64,000 nucleotides of DNA from Prado023 sp963753075 (lineage in GTDB: Bacteria > Actinomycetota > Actinomycetes > S36-B12 > CAIYMF01). This document shows positions 1 to 9,558 of the stretch, one piece after another. The stretch covers positions 1,054,001 to 1,118,000 of the forward strand of contig CAVWAR010000017.1 of NCBI GenBank assembly GCA_963753075.1, given 5' to 3'. A program made the position numbers and the translations under genes. Numbering within the stretch: position 1 is the first letter of the stretch; each line of letters opens with the position of its first letter. The notes beneath the pieces were generated by a model. That model was not told the origin of the DNA, searched no databases, and saw only the letters and a list, made by a program, of their open reading frames with translations.

Positions 1-809
1 CCACCACCGAGTACCTGAACCGTCCCGGGGGGCGAGTCGCCTACGACGTCACCGGCACGGGCGGTCCCCTGGTGGTCCTCGTCCCGGGGATGGGTGACCT
101 ACGGGCCGCCTACCGCCTCCTGGGTCCCCACCTGATCGCGGCGGGGTACCGGGTGGCAACCACCGACCTGCGCGGTCACGGTGACAGCGACACCACGTTC
201 GGGTCCTACGGCGACGCCGAGACCGCCAGCGATGTGATCGCCCTCATCGAGGAGCTCGGCGGTCCGGCCGTGGTCGTCGGCAACTCGATGGGCGCCGGCG
301 CCGCAGCCCACGCAGCAGCGGAGCGCCCGGACCTCTTCACGGGCCTCGTACTCGTCGGGCCCTTCGTGCGCAACGGGGACATCAACGCCTTCACCCGGTT
401 CATGATGCGCATCGCCATGGCCACCCCGTGGGTCGCGACGTCATGGAAGGCCTACGTCCCGCGCCTGTATGCCGGCCACACGCCCACCGACCTCGATGCC
501 CACCTCCGTTCCGTGATCGCCAGCGTCCGACGCCGGGGGTATGCCAAGGCCTTCTCGTTGACGACTCGCGCGGACCACGCGCCCACCGCGGCCCGGCTCG
601 GGCAGGTCCACGCCCCGACTCTGGTTGTCATGGGCGAGCTGGATCCCGACTTCCCCGACCCGAGGGCCGAGGCCGACTGGATCGCGGCTGCTGTGGAGGG
701 CGAGGTCGTGATGGTCGCCGACGCGGGCCACTACCCGCAGTCGCAGCAGCCTGAGGTGGTCAGCGAAGCGATCCTGGGCTTCCTGTCGAGGACGGTCCAG
801 CGTGGCTAG
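1..809 (+). CDS. alpha/beta hydrolase (5' end outside window)
   Basis: The reading frame is open from base 3, so the start lies just before the window; 268 residues are visible. It has an alpha/beta-hydrolase fold. The oxyanion-hole region VPGMGD comes early, the nucleophile elbow GNSMGAG places the catalytic Ser near residue 98, the acid is probably the Asp of GELDPD, and the catalytic His is in DAGHYP near the C-terminus. The substrate cannot be told; small esters, lactones or C-C bonds are usual in this family. The stop overlaps the GTG start of the TetR gene, so the two are translationally coupled, and the regulator probably controls this operon. Family is sure, substrate unknown. Confidence 0.9.
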   Translation, partial: TTEYLNRPGGRVAYDVTGTGGPLVVLVPGMGDLRAAYRLLGPHLIAAGYRVATTDLRGHGDSDTTFGSYGDAETASDVIALIEELGGPAVVVGNSMGAGAAAHAAAERPDLFTGLVLVGPFVRNGDINAFTRFMMRIAMATPWVATSWKAYVPRLYAGHTPTDLDAHLRSVIASVRRRGYAKAFSLTTRADHAPTAARLGQVHAPTLVVMGELDPDFPDPRAEADWIAAAVEGEVVMVADAGHYPQSQQPEVVSEAILGFLSRTVQRG

Positions 810-1395
810 GGCCGGGCTCACCGCGGACCGCGTCGTCATCGAGGCCGAGCGCATCGCCGACGAGGTCGGGCTGCCCCAACTCACCCTGGCCGCGTTGGCA
901 GGGAACCTGGGCGTCCGCCAACCGTCGCTGTACAAGCACATCGACGGCATGGCTGCCCTGCAGCGCAGCATCGCCGTGCGCGCCAAGCGTGAGCTGGCCG
1001 AGGTGCTTGGACGCGCAGCTGTAGGTCGGGCTCGCGGTGACGCGATCCGCGCCCTCGCCGATGCCTATCGGACGTGGGCAGTTGAGCACCCAGGACGCTA
1101 TGCCGCCACCACCCGTGCACCGATCCCGGGTGACGCGGACGACAAGGCTGCCAGCGATTCCGTCGTCACCGTTGTGCTCGACGTCCTGTCCGGTTACCGC
1201 CTCACCGGTGACTCGGCGATTGACGCCACCCGGACCATGCGCTCAGCACTTCACGGATTCGTCAGCCTGGAGACCAACGACGGCTTCGGGCTCCCGGTGA
1301 GCATCGATCGCAGCTACGACTTCCTGGTCGACTCCCTCATCGCAGCCCTTGCTGCCGCCGACGCATCGGCGAACGAGGCTCAGGATCGATCATGA
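802..1395 (+). CDS. TetR/AcrR family transcriptional regulator
   Basis: This is a 197-residue one-domain repressor. The N-terminal helix-turn-helix covers roughly residues 8-50, with the typical recognition helix VRQPSLYKHI. The C-terminal half resembles the WHG-type ligand-binding domain, with the ALHGFVSLE and GFG segments. The GTG start overlaps the upstream hydrolase by 8 bases and the stop overlaps the next gene by 4, so all three form one operon. Such regulators usually repress their own operon and are released by a small ligand, perhaps the hydrolase substrate; that role is inferred from context. Confidence 0.9.
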   Translation: MARAGLTADRVVIEAERIADEVGLPQLTLAALAGNLGVRQPSLYKHIDGMAALQRSIAVRAKRELAEVLGRAAVGRARGDAIRALADAYRTWAVEHPGRYAATTRAPIPGDADDKAASDSVVTVVLDVLSGYRLTGDSAIDATRTMRSALHGFVSLETNDGFGLPVSIDRSYDFLVDSLIAALAAADASANEAQDRS

Positions 1396-1850
1396 CCGTC
1401 GTGACAGACGTCGGCCGATCCGGTTCAGGGCCCACGACGACGGACAGCACTCGCCCCGAACCGGCCCAGGGCCTCGGTGTCGTGCGCGGCGCGCCCCAGG
1501 TGTGGCTGCGCCTGGAAGGCGTGTCACTGCTGGTGGCAGCGGTCGCGGGCTACGCCTGGACCCAGGAGCCGTGGTGGCTGTTCGCCGGCCTCCTGCTGGC
1601 CCCTGACCTGTCCGCGCTGGGCTACCTGCACAGTCGGACAGCGGGCGCGCACGTCTACAACGTCGCCCACGCGATGCCCGTTCCTACGTCACTCGTGGCG
1701 CTCGGCCTCTGGCAGGGCAGCTCCCTGCTCCTGGCCGTGGCCCTGATCTGGCTGGCGCACATCGGGCTGGACCGCGCGATGAGATACGGGCTGAAGTACA
1801 GCAACGACCCCAGCCACACGCACCTGGGATGGCACGGGCCCACGCCTTGA
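1392..1850 (+). CDS. DUF4260 family membrane protein
   Basis: This 152-residue protein matches the DUF4260 pattern. An N-terminal soluble stretch is followed by a WLRLEG motif, hydrophobic segments around residues 38-75 and 95-125, the PDLSALGYL motif, and the C-terminal GLKYSNDPSHTHLG signature. About four membrane helices are likely. The biochemical role of DUF4260 is unknown. Its ATG overlaps the TetR stop by 4 bases (ATGA), so it is the last gene of the hydrolase-regulator operon. Confidence 0.85.
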   Translation: MTVVTDVGRSGSGPTTTDSTRPEPAQGLGVVRGAPQVWLRLEGVSLLVAAVAGYAWTQEPWWLFAGLLLAPDLSALGYLHSRTAGAHVYNVAHAMPVPTSLVALGLWQGSSLLLAVALIWLAHIGLDRAMRYGLKYSNDPSHTHLGWHGPTP

Positions 1851-1963
1851 GTTGGACCATCCTGACGTGCAGACCCGGCCGACCTCCTGCCTCGTGAAGC
1901 ATCGCAGATGACGCGAGATGCCAGCTCGCGGAGGTCCCGTCGGCCGCGGCGCGGGATCACCGG

Positions 1964-3172
1964 TCAGTGGGGACCCAGGGCGATGAGCCCCAGCGCGGCC
2001 TCCTGGCGCCCATCCACCCCGACGATGTCGTTGACCATCCCGTCGAAGAACGCACCCACCATGCAGGCGCCCAGTCCGAGGGACTCAGCCGCAAGGTAGA
2101 CGTTCTGGGTCACGTGACCTCCCTCCCAGCAGACGTACCGGTAGTGGCGCTCGCGGTACTTCCACCGCGAGCGCTGGAACCGGCCGGTCAGGACGAGCAC
2201 GACCGGCGCTCGACGCAGGAAGTCCTGGCCGAGCCCGGCGACCATGAGATCGCCGGCGGCCGACCCGTCGCGGACCGGTTCCAGCGCCTGGGCCCGAACG
2301 TCGACGTGGTAGACGCCCGGGTCGATCCCGTCCACCCGGCGCACCGCCACGTACGTCTCGATGGGATACAGGGCGCCTGCTGAGGGAGCAGCCCGGCGAC
2401 CCTGGCTCGAGGTGATCCCGGTGGCTGCGCGCACCACCCACGCCAGCTCCTCGGCGGTCATGGCCCGATCGGCGTACTCGCGCAGGGATCGTCTCTGCTC
2501 CAGGGCCTGGGACACGGTCATCACCGGCGGGACGGCCACGGTGGGCAGCACGACAGGCCGGCCCTCGCCGACCCGGAGGTACTGGGCCGGCCGGCGACCC
2601 CAGTCGACCAGGTCACTGATCAGCCCGCGCAGCCCGAGCGAGCTCTCGCGGTGGTAGAAGAGACCGACATCGCCGCTCTCGTAGGGCACGGGTGACACCT
2701 CGGACTTGGCCGACCAGCCGACGACGACACCCGCGGCGCCGGCACCGATCGCGGCGAGGGCCGTTCGACGCGACGGGCGACGAGGTTGCTGGTGGCGTGC
2801 GTCCGGCGCCGGATCCGGCGTGTCGCCTGCCTGGCTGGTCGCCCCATCCCGGGCGGAGCCATGCGTGAGCCCGCCCGTCGACGCCAGCGCAGTTCCGGCC
2901 GCCGCTGCCGCCGGGCGCGCGGGCGGGCCTTCCGAATCGGACGTATGCGTCGTCCCGACCCGCTGGCTGCCCGCCCACCTCGATGGCAGGAACCAGCGCC
3001 AGTGCAGTCCCACGTGGATGGCGATCAGCACCGCGACCGCGTAGCCCGCCCAGCGGTGTGGGGTGAACTGGTTCAGGTCAAGTCGATCGACGACGAAGCC
3101 TGTCAGGATCACCACAACCGCCGCGGCCAGGAGGAGTCCATTGAGGATGTACCTGACGCGTCTTCGAGACAT
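1964..3172 (-). CDS. SagB-type nitroreductase-fold dehydrogenase with N-terminal membrane domain
   Basis: The protein has 402 residues. Residues 1-70 form a two-helix membrane unit with spaced His residues (HRWAGY and HVGLHWRW), resembling the DUF4405 cytochrome-b-like domain. A low-complexity linker follows. A twin-arginine-like SRRTALAAIGAGAAG stretch near residue 140 may be a second membrane or export segment. The C-terminal 230 residues are an FMN-binding nitroreductase domain of the SagB/ThcOx type, with QALEQRRSLREY, APSAGALYP and NVYLAAESLGLGACMVG. I chose the ATG at 3172 because GGAAGG precedes it; an in-frame start at 3265 would only add a non-conserved tail. SagB enzymes oxidise azolines in peptide maturation, but no precursor or cyclodehydratase is visible here, so this looks like a stand-alone redox enzyme. 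Confidence 0.85.
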   Translation of the reverse strand: MSRRRVRYILNGLLLAAAVVVILTGFVVDRLDLNQFTPHRWAGYAVAVLIAIHVGLHWRWFLPSRWAGSQRVGTTHTSDSEGPPARPAAAAAGTALASTGGLTHGSARDGATSQAGDTPDPAPDARHQQPRRPSRRTALAAIGAGAAGVVVGWSAKSEVSPVPYESGDVGLFYHRESSLGLRGLISDLVDWGRRPAQYLRVGEGRPVVLPTVAVPPVMTVSQALEQRRSLREYADRAMTAEELAWVVRAATGITSSQGRRAAPSAGALYPIETYVAVRRVDGIDPGVYHVDVRAQALEPVRDGSAAGDLMVAGLGQDFLRRAPVVLVLTGRFQRSRWKYRERHYRYVCWEGGHVTQNVYLAAESLGLGACMVGAFFDGMVNDIVGVDGRQEAALGLIALGPH

Positions 3173-3481
3173 GTCCTGCCTTCCCGATCCCGGCGGGCAA
3201 CTGCGCGACGTCACCCGCGATCCGGCTCCCGGTGGACGCTCACGGAACCTCGCCTGAAGGCGCACAGACCGGAGCCGGGTCTGCTTCCATCATGGCTGGC
3301 CCATGCGCGAGTGGTCCACCGGGAGTTGGGGAGCAGCTGTTGGAGCGCCGCCACTGCGCGGCGTGTACGCGCCCGAATCGCGGGTCCAAGGTCCCTGCCG
3401 ACCGCCGGTCGGCGGACCCTAGGCTGGGAATGCCCGTCGGGCGCTACCGATGGGCATGGGAGGTCGGAGCGGGAGGCGGAC
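3173..3481. other. Divergent intergenic region
   Basis: These 309 bases separate the SagB-type gene (leftward) from the flavoprotein gene (rightward), so both promoters should lie here. I see no convincing coding sequence, operator repeat or RNA gene. GGGAGG just before 3482 is the ribosome-binding site of the flavoprotein gene. Confidence 0.5.
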
Positions 3482-4768
3482 ATGGGACCCGGCCAGCAGC
3501 CAACGGATCAGCGGATCGGTGTGATCGGCGCAGGGGCGTCAGGACTCTCGGCGGCCCACTACTTGCGGCGAGCCGGCCACGGGAACGTCACTGTGCTGGA
3601 GCGGGCGCAGCAGGTGGGCGGCAAGTGCTGCTCCGTCTCGGTGGGGCCGCATGTCTACGAGCTGGGTGCCGTGCTCGCCACCCGCAACTACGACACGACG
3701 CTGGAGCTGATGGAGTCGGTGGGTGTCGAGGCAGTGCCGACCGATGGCATGCACTGCTTCGACGCAGATGGCCATCCGATCGATCTGTTCCCCCGCTCCC
3801 AGATCCCACGCCTGCTCTGGCAGGTGCTGCTCCACTACGCATGGGCCACCCGGGTCAGGTACCGGCGCATCAACGAGCCGGGGCTGGTCGGGATCGATCC
3901 CGACCTCTACGAGCCGTTCGCCCGGTTCGCCGGGCAGCACGCCCTGCCCTCCCTGGGCGAAGCCCTGGCGCTTCCGTTCACCGGGTTCGGGTACGGCTAC
4001 TTCGACGAGATCCCGACCGCCTACGTGATGAAGTACCTCGACCTGCACATGATCGAGTCCCTGATCTCCCCCCGTCGCCGCATGGTCTGGCCCGACGGGG
4101 TGCAGTCCCTCTGGGCCAGATTGGCCCAGGAGCTCGACGTCCGCACCGGGGTGACGATCCGCAGCATCACCCGCCAGGGAGTCGGTGCTGGTCGAGACCG
4201 ACCAGGGGCCCGTGGGAGTTCGACAAGCTCATCATCACCAGCCCCCTGGATGAGGCGCTGGCCTTCCTCGACGCCTCGGCGACGGAGCGACGCCTGTTCA
4301 GCGCGATCCGCACCTACAACTACTGGGTCCTGCTGTGCAGCATCGACGACATGCCCGAGCAGTCCGGATACCTCCCGACGCACTTCGTCGCCGAGCGCAG
4401 TGGCCACGTCATGATGTGGTACCACCGGTGGCCCGGCCAGCCGCTGTACGCGCTGTACGTCCTCGACGACGGGACGCGCAGCCATGAGCAGATCGAGCGC
4501 ACATGCGCCGAGGATGTGGCGCGGCTGGGCGGACGGCTCGAGCAGGTCGTGGACACCCGCTGCTGGAAGTACTTCCCGCACGTCGGCCCGGCAGGAGATG
4601 GCGGCGGGCTACTACGAGACCCTCGAGGCACTCCAGGGCACGCAGAACACCTACTACGCCGGCGAGATCATGTCGTTCTCCACGATCGAGCTCTGCGCCC
4701 AGTACTCCCGCTCGCTGGTGGAGCGCTTCTTCAGCGAGCAGTCGAGCCGGGCAAGACTCCCTGCGTGA
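3482..4768 (+). pseudogene. FAD-dependent amine-oxidase-like oxidoreductase, broken by three frameshifts
   Basis: The start ATG at 3482 follows GGGAGGCGGAC. The N-terminus has the dinucleotide-binding motif GVIGAGASGLSAAHY, followed by an acidic strand end and VGGKC, which fits an FAD-dependent NAD(P)-binding_8/amine-oxidase protein. Coding continuity is kept only by changing frame three times: near 4177-4179, near 4208-4212 and near 4588-4592. Each site can be repaired by removing one G or C. Because there are three, the original frame returns and the protein would be about 427 residues, ending in an RFFSEQSS tail. The segments between shifts look well conserved (for example VWPDGVQSLWARL). 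This is either a recent pseudogene or sequence error. Confidence 0.7.
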
Positions 4769-4783
4769 CACACCGGTGCCGGG

Positions 4784-5563
4784 CTATCCGTCGCGCAGGA
4801 CCAGGCGGCGCATCGCACGCGCGTAGAGCCCCGGAGCCACGCGCGACACGGCGTAGGAGGCACGCGCGGTGCGCGAGGGGAGGACCAGCGACCGTCGGCG
4901 GGTCATCCCGTCAACGAGAGCCTCGGCCACCTCGCCCGGGGACAGCACCTCCCCGGTGGTCGACCAGTCCCCACCCCGACCAGCAGCCCGGTGCGCAGCG
5001 CGCTGCTCGATCCCGGTGGCCACGAACGACGGCGCCACGATGGTCACCGACACCCCGGCGTCGACGAGCTCGGCACGAAGGCTGTCGAAGTACCCGTGCA
5101 GGCCGTGCTTGGACGCCGAGTACGCAGTGCGGTGGACAAGCGGTGCGAACCCCGACACCGAGCTGAGCACCGCGATCCGACCCCGGCGGGCGATCAGCCC
5201 CGGCAGGGCTGCCTGGGTCACGGCGATGGCCCCGCGCAGGTTCACCGACAGCACCCGGTCGACGGCGGCCATGGGCGTGTCCACGGCAGCACCCAGCGAG
5301 GTCACACCATGGCTGAGCACCAGCCCGTCCAGGGGCTCGAGGCCCCCGACGACCTGCAGGACCTGATCGTCGTCGGTCACGTCGAGGGTCAGCCGCTCCT
5401 CGGCCGCCAGCGACACGGCGGCCACATCGAGGTCAGCGGCGATCACGTGGGCGCCGGCTCCCTGGAGTGCGGCGCAGGTCTCGCGGCCGATCCCGCCGGC
5501 GGCTCCGGTCACCAGCACGCGCGCACCGCCCAACGGGCTCTGCGCGGCAGGCACGCGCGTCAC
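4784..5563 (-). CDS. SDR family NAD(P)-dependent oxidoreductase
   Basis: This is a 259-residue classical short-chain dehydrogenase. The Rossmann motif TGAAGGIG lies near residue 20, the NNAG position is occupied by SHGV, the catalytic Ser is in VLSSVSG, and the YSASK pair supplies Tyr and Lys. The C-terminal basic helical tail after residue 215 resembles SDRs of the SDR_c/acyl-reductase type. Its start overlaps the stop of the upstream transporter by 4 bases (ATGA), so the two are one operon. It converges with the broken flavoprotein. The substrate cannot be assigned. Confidence 0.9.
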   Translation of the reverse strand: MTRVPAAQSPLGGARVLVTGAAGGIGRETCAALQGAGAHVIAADLDVAAVSLAAEERLTLDVTDDDQVLQVVGGLEPLDGLVLSHGVTSLGAAVDTPMAAVDRVLSVNLRGAIAVTQAALPGLIARRGRIAVLSSVSGFAPLVHRTAYSASKHGLHGYFDSLRAELVDAGVSVTIVAPSFVATGIEQRAAHRAAGRGGDWSTTGEVLSPGEVAEALVDGMTRRRSLVLPSRTARASYAVSRVAPGLYARAMRRLVLRDG

Positions 5564-6492
5564 TCAGTCGCTCCGGCCACCTGCAGCTCGGGCACGGCGG
5601 CCGCCCTGCGCGACCAGTAGGTCCCGAGCGTGAGGCCGGAGATGAGGTGCCAGACCCCCCACCAGGCAGCGATGACGGCCATCCCGCCCAAGCCGTCGAA
5701 GAACGTGAAGATGATGACCAAGGCGAGCGCGGAGTTCTGGATGCCGACCTCCATCGTGATCGCCCGCCGATCGTACTCGGGCAGCCGGGCAGCGGTCGCC
5801 GAGAAGTAGCCGATCGCCAGTGCCATCGCGTTCTGGGCGGTGACGACGATCGCGAATACACCGACGAACTCCAGGAAGAGCGACCAGTTTCCGATCAACG
5901 CGAAGATGATGAACGCGAAGAACAGCGTGAGCGACAGGTAGCGCATCGGCCTGCGCAGCGTGTCGGCGAGCTCGGGTCGCTTGGCGCGGGTGAGCATCCC
6001 GAGCGCCATCGGCACCGCGAGGATCAGCACGATGGTGACCATGAGGTCCAGCGGGTCGAGGGAGACTGCGGTCAGGACCTCACTGGCGCCATCGGTCCGT
6101 GACCCCCAGAACTGCAGGTTGAATGGGGTCATCACGATTGCCAGGAGCGTCGACACGGCGGTCATGCTCACGCTCAGCGCCCCGTTGCCCCTGGCGTAGA
6201 CGGTCAGGAAGTTCGAGAAGTTGCCCCCCGGGCAGGCCGCCACGAGGATCATCCCCAGCGCGATTGATGGTGACGGGTTGATCAGGCCCACCATCAGGAA
6301 TGTCAGGGCCGGCAGGAGGAGGAACTGGGCGCCGAGGCCGATCAACGGTCCACGGGGGTCGCGCACGATCCGACGGAAGTCCTCGACCCGGATGTTCAGC
6401 GCGACGCCGAACATGATCAGGCCGATGAGAACGTTGAGGATCGTCAACGTCGTGGTGTTGAAGCTCAGATCTGCGGCATCAACCGGGTCCAT
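5560..6492 (-). CDS. Bile acid:sodium symporter (BASS) family transporter
   Basis: The protein has 310 residues and about ten hydrophobic segments. Recognisable BASS features are the GVALNI segment after the first helix, the ACPGGNFSNFLT crossover motif that forms the sodium-site discontinuous helix, and the EVGIQNSALA motif in the second half. BASS proteins import organic anions with sodium in the inner membrane. Coupling to the SDR downstream suggests the pair handles one small organic acid or steroid-like compound, but this is inference. Confidence 0.9.
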   Translation of the reverse strand: MDPVDAADLSFNTTTLTILNVLIGLIMFGVALNIRVEDFRRIVRDPRGPLIGLGAQFLLLPALTFLMVGLINPSPSIALGMILVAACPGGNFSNFLTVYARGNGALSVSMTAVSTLLAIVMTPFNLQFWGSRTDGASEVLTAVSLDPLDLMVTIVLILAVPMALGMLTRAKRPELADTLRRPMRYLSLTLFFAFIIFALIGNWSLFLEFVGVFAIVVTAQNAMALAIGYFSATAARLPEYDRRAITMEVGIQNSALALVIIFTFFDGLGGMAVIAAWWGVWHLISGLTLGTYWSRRAAAVPELQVAGATE

Positions 6493-6622
6493 CAGGGAAT
6501 CCCTCCCGCAGCCGCCTCGTCCTGCGCCGCTCCCTTGGGATGCTAGCCAGCCTGGCCGTGCGGTTGCCTGATCTGGCTGCGGTCAGCCGGTCCGAAAACG
6601 GTGAATCGCCGGGGCGAGTGCG

Positions 6623-7078
6623 CTATGGCTGGAGCTCGACCTCCACGGTGGCCCCGCCCCAGCCGTTGACCTGGTCACGCCCCTCGACGGTGACGACGTC
6701 AGCACCTGCGGGAACCACGACTCCGCTCAGGGTGCGGGTGAAGGGCTGCTCCGAGGCATGGTCGTGGGCCAGCTCGCGAATCCCCAGCTCAGTGCCATCC
6801 GGTGCCAGCACCCGCCAGGCGTCGGCGTAACGTCCGGGGCTGTCGTAGGGCGAGCTCACGGTGGCGGAGAACAACCAGGTCCCCTCCCCGCTTGGCGTCG
6901 CCGTCGCGGCGATCACGTCGGGGAACAACGCGTCTGATACGTCGCTCGGTGCGTCTGTCGTCGGCGAGGGCTCGGAGGTGGCGCCGGTCGCCGCATCCGC
7001 GGTGACCGAACCAGTCGAATCAGTCGAGCAACCCGTCAGGACGAGGAGTCCAGCGAGTGCCAGGGAGGACGGGCGCAT
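6623..7078 (-). CDS. Secreted lipoprotein of unknown function
   Basis: This 151-residue protein starts with a type II signal peptide and the lipobox LTGC (Cys near residue 17). A Ser/Thr/Pro/Ala-rich linker follows, then a domain of about 100 residues that reads as a beta-sandwich. I recognise no named family. The ATG at 7078 follows a GGGG stretch; another ATG 18 bases upstream is possible. It is transcribed divergently from the MFS gene with about 70 bases between, so the two may share a control region. Confidence 0.75.
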   Translation of the reverse strand: MRPSSLALAGLLVLTGCSTDSTGSVTADAATGATSEPSPTTDAPSDVSDALFPDVIAATATPSGEGTWLFSATVSSPYDSPGRYADAWRVLAPDGTELGIRELAHDHASEQPFTRTLSGVVVPAGADVVTVEGRDQVNGWGGATVEVELQP

Positions 7079-7147
7079 CGCCCCAGTGTGCCCCATCGCT
7101 GCATCGCGCGGATCCGGCCTGTCGACGTGAGAACGCATACTGGGAGA

Positions 7148-8413
7148 GTGACCCCCGCCGCTCAGGATCCGCGCAGCCGGCGGGTCCAGGTCGCAATCCC
7201 GATCGCGCTGGCCATGCTCTCGATGCTCGGTCCGTTCAGCATCGACACCCCGTTCCCGGCGTTCGCGCAGATGCAGCGCGACTTCGGCGTCGGGTCGACC
7301 GAGATGCAGCTGGTGGTGACCGCCTACCTGGCTGCCTTTGCCGTGATGAGCATCTTCCACGGACCGCTCTCGGACGCCATCGGCAGGCGGCCGGTCATCC
7401 TGGCCTCGGTCGCGGTGTACGTCGTTGCCTCAATCGGGGCGGCGTTCGCACCCGACCTGGGCGTTCTGCTGGCCTTCCGAGTGCTCCAGGGGCTCAGCGC
7501 CGGTGGGGCGGCGATCGTCAGCCGGACAGTGATCCGCGACCTCTTCGACGGGCAGCAGGCCCAGGTGCTCATGAGCCGGGTGGCCCTGATCTTCGCGCTC
7601 GGACCTGCGATCGCGCCGATCATCGGCGGCCTCGTGCTTCAGCTCGGACCGTGGCGGTGGATCTTCGCCTTCATGGCCATCTTCGGCGTGGTGCTCATCG
7701 CCGCAACCGTGCTCATCCTCCCGGAGAGCCATCCACCGGAGCGCCGGGTCCCGATGAGGCCGGGGGCCGTGCTCGAAGGCCTGGGCGCCGTGGTTCGGCG
7801 CGCCTCGTTCCACCGACTCGCCTGGGCGATGACGCTGACGTTCGCGGCCCAGTTCCTCTACATCGGTGGCGCCGCGATCTTCCTGGTCGACCTGCTCGGC
7901 AAGGGTGAGCTCGACTTCTGGGTGCTGTTCGTGCCGATGATCGGCTCGATGATGCTGGGATCGTGGATCTCGGGCAGGTCGGCCGGTCGACTCACGGCAC
8001 GTCGACTGGTCAGCACGGGCTACACGATCTCCGTGCTGGGTGCAGTGGTCGGCCTGCTGCTCGCGCTGTCCCCCCTGGGTGATCAGTTGCCCTGGGCAGT
8101 GGTCGGCTGCAGCCTGATCGCCCTGGGCAACGGCATGACCTACCCCAACCTGCAGCTGCTGCTGCTCGACCTCTTCCCCGACCGCCGCGGCGCGGTCATA
8201 TCCGGGGCCACCTTCATCACCCTGGCCTTCAACGCGGTCGTCGCGGTCGCGGTGACTCCCGTGGTCGGAGTCTCCATCCTCGGGTTCGCCGTGGCCGCAA
8301 TGGTCCTGGTCGGCGCCGGTCAGCTGTGCTGGAGCTGGTACTGCGCGGTGGAGGACCGCGACACGGAAGTCGCTGAGCATCCCGAGGAGCTCGAGCCGAC
8401 CGACCTGATGTGA
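7148..8413 (+). CDS. MFS drug exporter of the Bcr/CflA (DHA1) type
   Basis: The protein is about 421 residues with twelve predicted membrane helices. The MFS signature between helices 2 and 3 is clear (GPLSDAIGRRPV), and the helix-5 motif with ALGPAIAPIIGG is typical of proton-driven DHA1 antiporters. The opening GPFSIDTPFPAF resembles the start of Bcr/CflA proteins. I prefer the GTG at 7148, preceded by GGGAGA, over an ATG at 7088 that would add 20 non-conserved residues overlapping the divergent promoter region. Substrates in this family include sulfonamides, bicyclomycin and other small drugs; the real substrate is unknown. Confidence 0.88.
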   Translation: MTPAAQDPRSRRVQVAIPIALAMLSMLGPFSIDTPFPAFAQMQRDFGVGSTEMQLVVTAYLAAFAVMSIFHGPLSDAIGRRPVILASVAVYVVASIGAAFAPDLGVLLAFRVLQGLSAGGAAIVSRTVIRDLFDGQQAQVLMSRVALIFALGPAIAPIIGGLVLQLGPWRWIFAFMAIFGVVLIAATVLILPESHPPERRVPMRPGAVLEGLGAVVRRASFHRLAWAMTLTFAAQFLYIGGAAIFLVDLLGKGELDFWVLFVPMIGSMMLGSWISGRSAGRLTARRLVSTGYTISVLGAVVGLLLALSPLGDQLPWAVVGCSLIALGNGMTYPNLQLLLLDLFPDRRGAVISGATFITLAFNAVVAVAVTPVVGVSILGFAVAAMVLVGAGQLCWSWYCAVEDRDTEVAEHPEELEPTDLM

Positions 8414-8604
8414 GCTGGGCGACGGCCAGGTTCTGCGGCCAGGGCGGCGACCCCAGATGCGCTCCCCCGCCGAGCGGCGCTGCGCTGGCCGCAGGCGGCC
8501 GTCCGGAAAGGATGAGAAGGTGGCGCGATCCGATGGACGTGGCGGGTTGCGCAGGGGAGCCCCACCGACACCATCCACGACAGACCCCACGAAGAGGACG
8601 AGTA

Positions 8605-9558
8605 ATGCCCACACAATGGAACGAAGAGTCCATCGGTGACCAGACCGACAAGGTGTTCCTGGTCACCGGTGCCAACAGCGGCCTGGGCTGGGAGACCGCC
8701 CGAGCGCTGGCCGAGCACGGAGCGCACGTCCTCGTCGGCGCCCGCAACGAGACGAGGGCCACTGGCGCCATCGATCGGATCGCCGCAACAAGTCCGGCCG
8801 GCACGCTGGAGCCGCTGGTCGTTGACCTCGCCGACCTCGAGTCGGTAGCCGCCGCAGCTGAGAAGGTGCTGGCCGAGCAGGCACGGTTGGACGGCCTGGT
8901 CAACAACGCCGGCGTCATGATGACGCCGTACGGGACCACAGCCCAGGGCTTTGAGCAGCAGCTCGGGGTCAACCACCTCGGGCACTTCGCGCTCACCGGA
9001 CGACTGCTGCCGTTGCTGCTGGCAACGGATGGCTCGCGGGTGGTCAGCGTGAGCAGCAACGGCCACCGACCGGGTCGGATCAACTTCGACGATCTGCAGT
9101 CCGAGCAGTCCTACTCGCCGTACAGCGCGTACTTCCAGAGCAAACTGGCCAACCTGTTGTTCACGGCCGAGCTCCAGCGGCGCCTCGACGCTGCCGGTTC
9201 GGCCACGATCGCCGCGGCCGCTCACCCGGGAGCTTCGAACACGAACCTGGGCCACGAGAACCCTGGCGGCACCCTGGGGACACTGATGGGTCTGCTCGCA
9301 CCGCTCTCCGGCGCGCTGGGCCAGTCCGCGGCCATGGGGGCCCTGCCCCAACTGCGCGCCGTCACCGACCCAGAGGTCCAGGGCGATGACTACTTCGGAC
9401 CCGGCGGTTTCGCAGAGATGCGTGGCTACGCAGTGCCGGTCGACCGCAGCGACCGGGCCAAGGACGCAGCGACGGCCGCGCGGCTGTGGGATGTCTCGGC
9501 CGAGCTGACTGGCGTCCAGTACGACGCCCTGTTCAGCCCTGGAGACACGGCGCGATGA
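8605..9558 (+). CDS. SDR family oxidoreductase (retinol dehydrogenase/WW-oxidoreductase-like)
   Basis: The protein has 317 residues. The cofactor motif TGANSGLGWETA lies near residue 20, NNAGV marks the beta-4 strand, the Ser is in VSVSSNGH, and the catalytic pair sits in YFQSKLAN. The arrangement ASNTNLG after the active site and the long C-terminal extension match the SDR subfamily often annotated as retinol-dehydrogenase-like in actinobacteria. The ATG at 8605 follows GAGGACG. It lies alone, 190 bases after the MFS gene and before the SARP regulator; no partner is evident. Confidence 0.9.
   Translation: MPTQWNEESIGDQTDKVFLVTGANSGLGWETARALAEHGAHVLVGARNETRATGAIDRIAATSPAGTLEPLVVDLADLESVAAAAEKVLAEQARLDGLVNNAGVMMTPYGTTAQGFEQQLGVNHLGHFALTGRLLPLLLATDGSRVVSVSSNGHRPGRINFDDLQSEQSYSPYSAYFQSKLANLLFTAELQRRLDAAGSATIAAAAHPGASNTNLGHENPGGTLGTLMGLLAPLSGALGQSAAMGALPQLRAVTDPEVQGDDYFGPGGFAEMRGYAVPVDRSDRAKDAATAARLWDVSAELTGVQYDALFSPGDTAR

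Noticed and set aside
1964..3172. Thiazole/oxazole-modified peptide cluster
   Set aside because: No YcaO cyclodehydratase, precursor peptide or transporter is found around the SagB-type gene.
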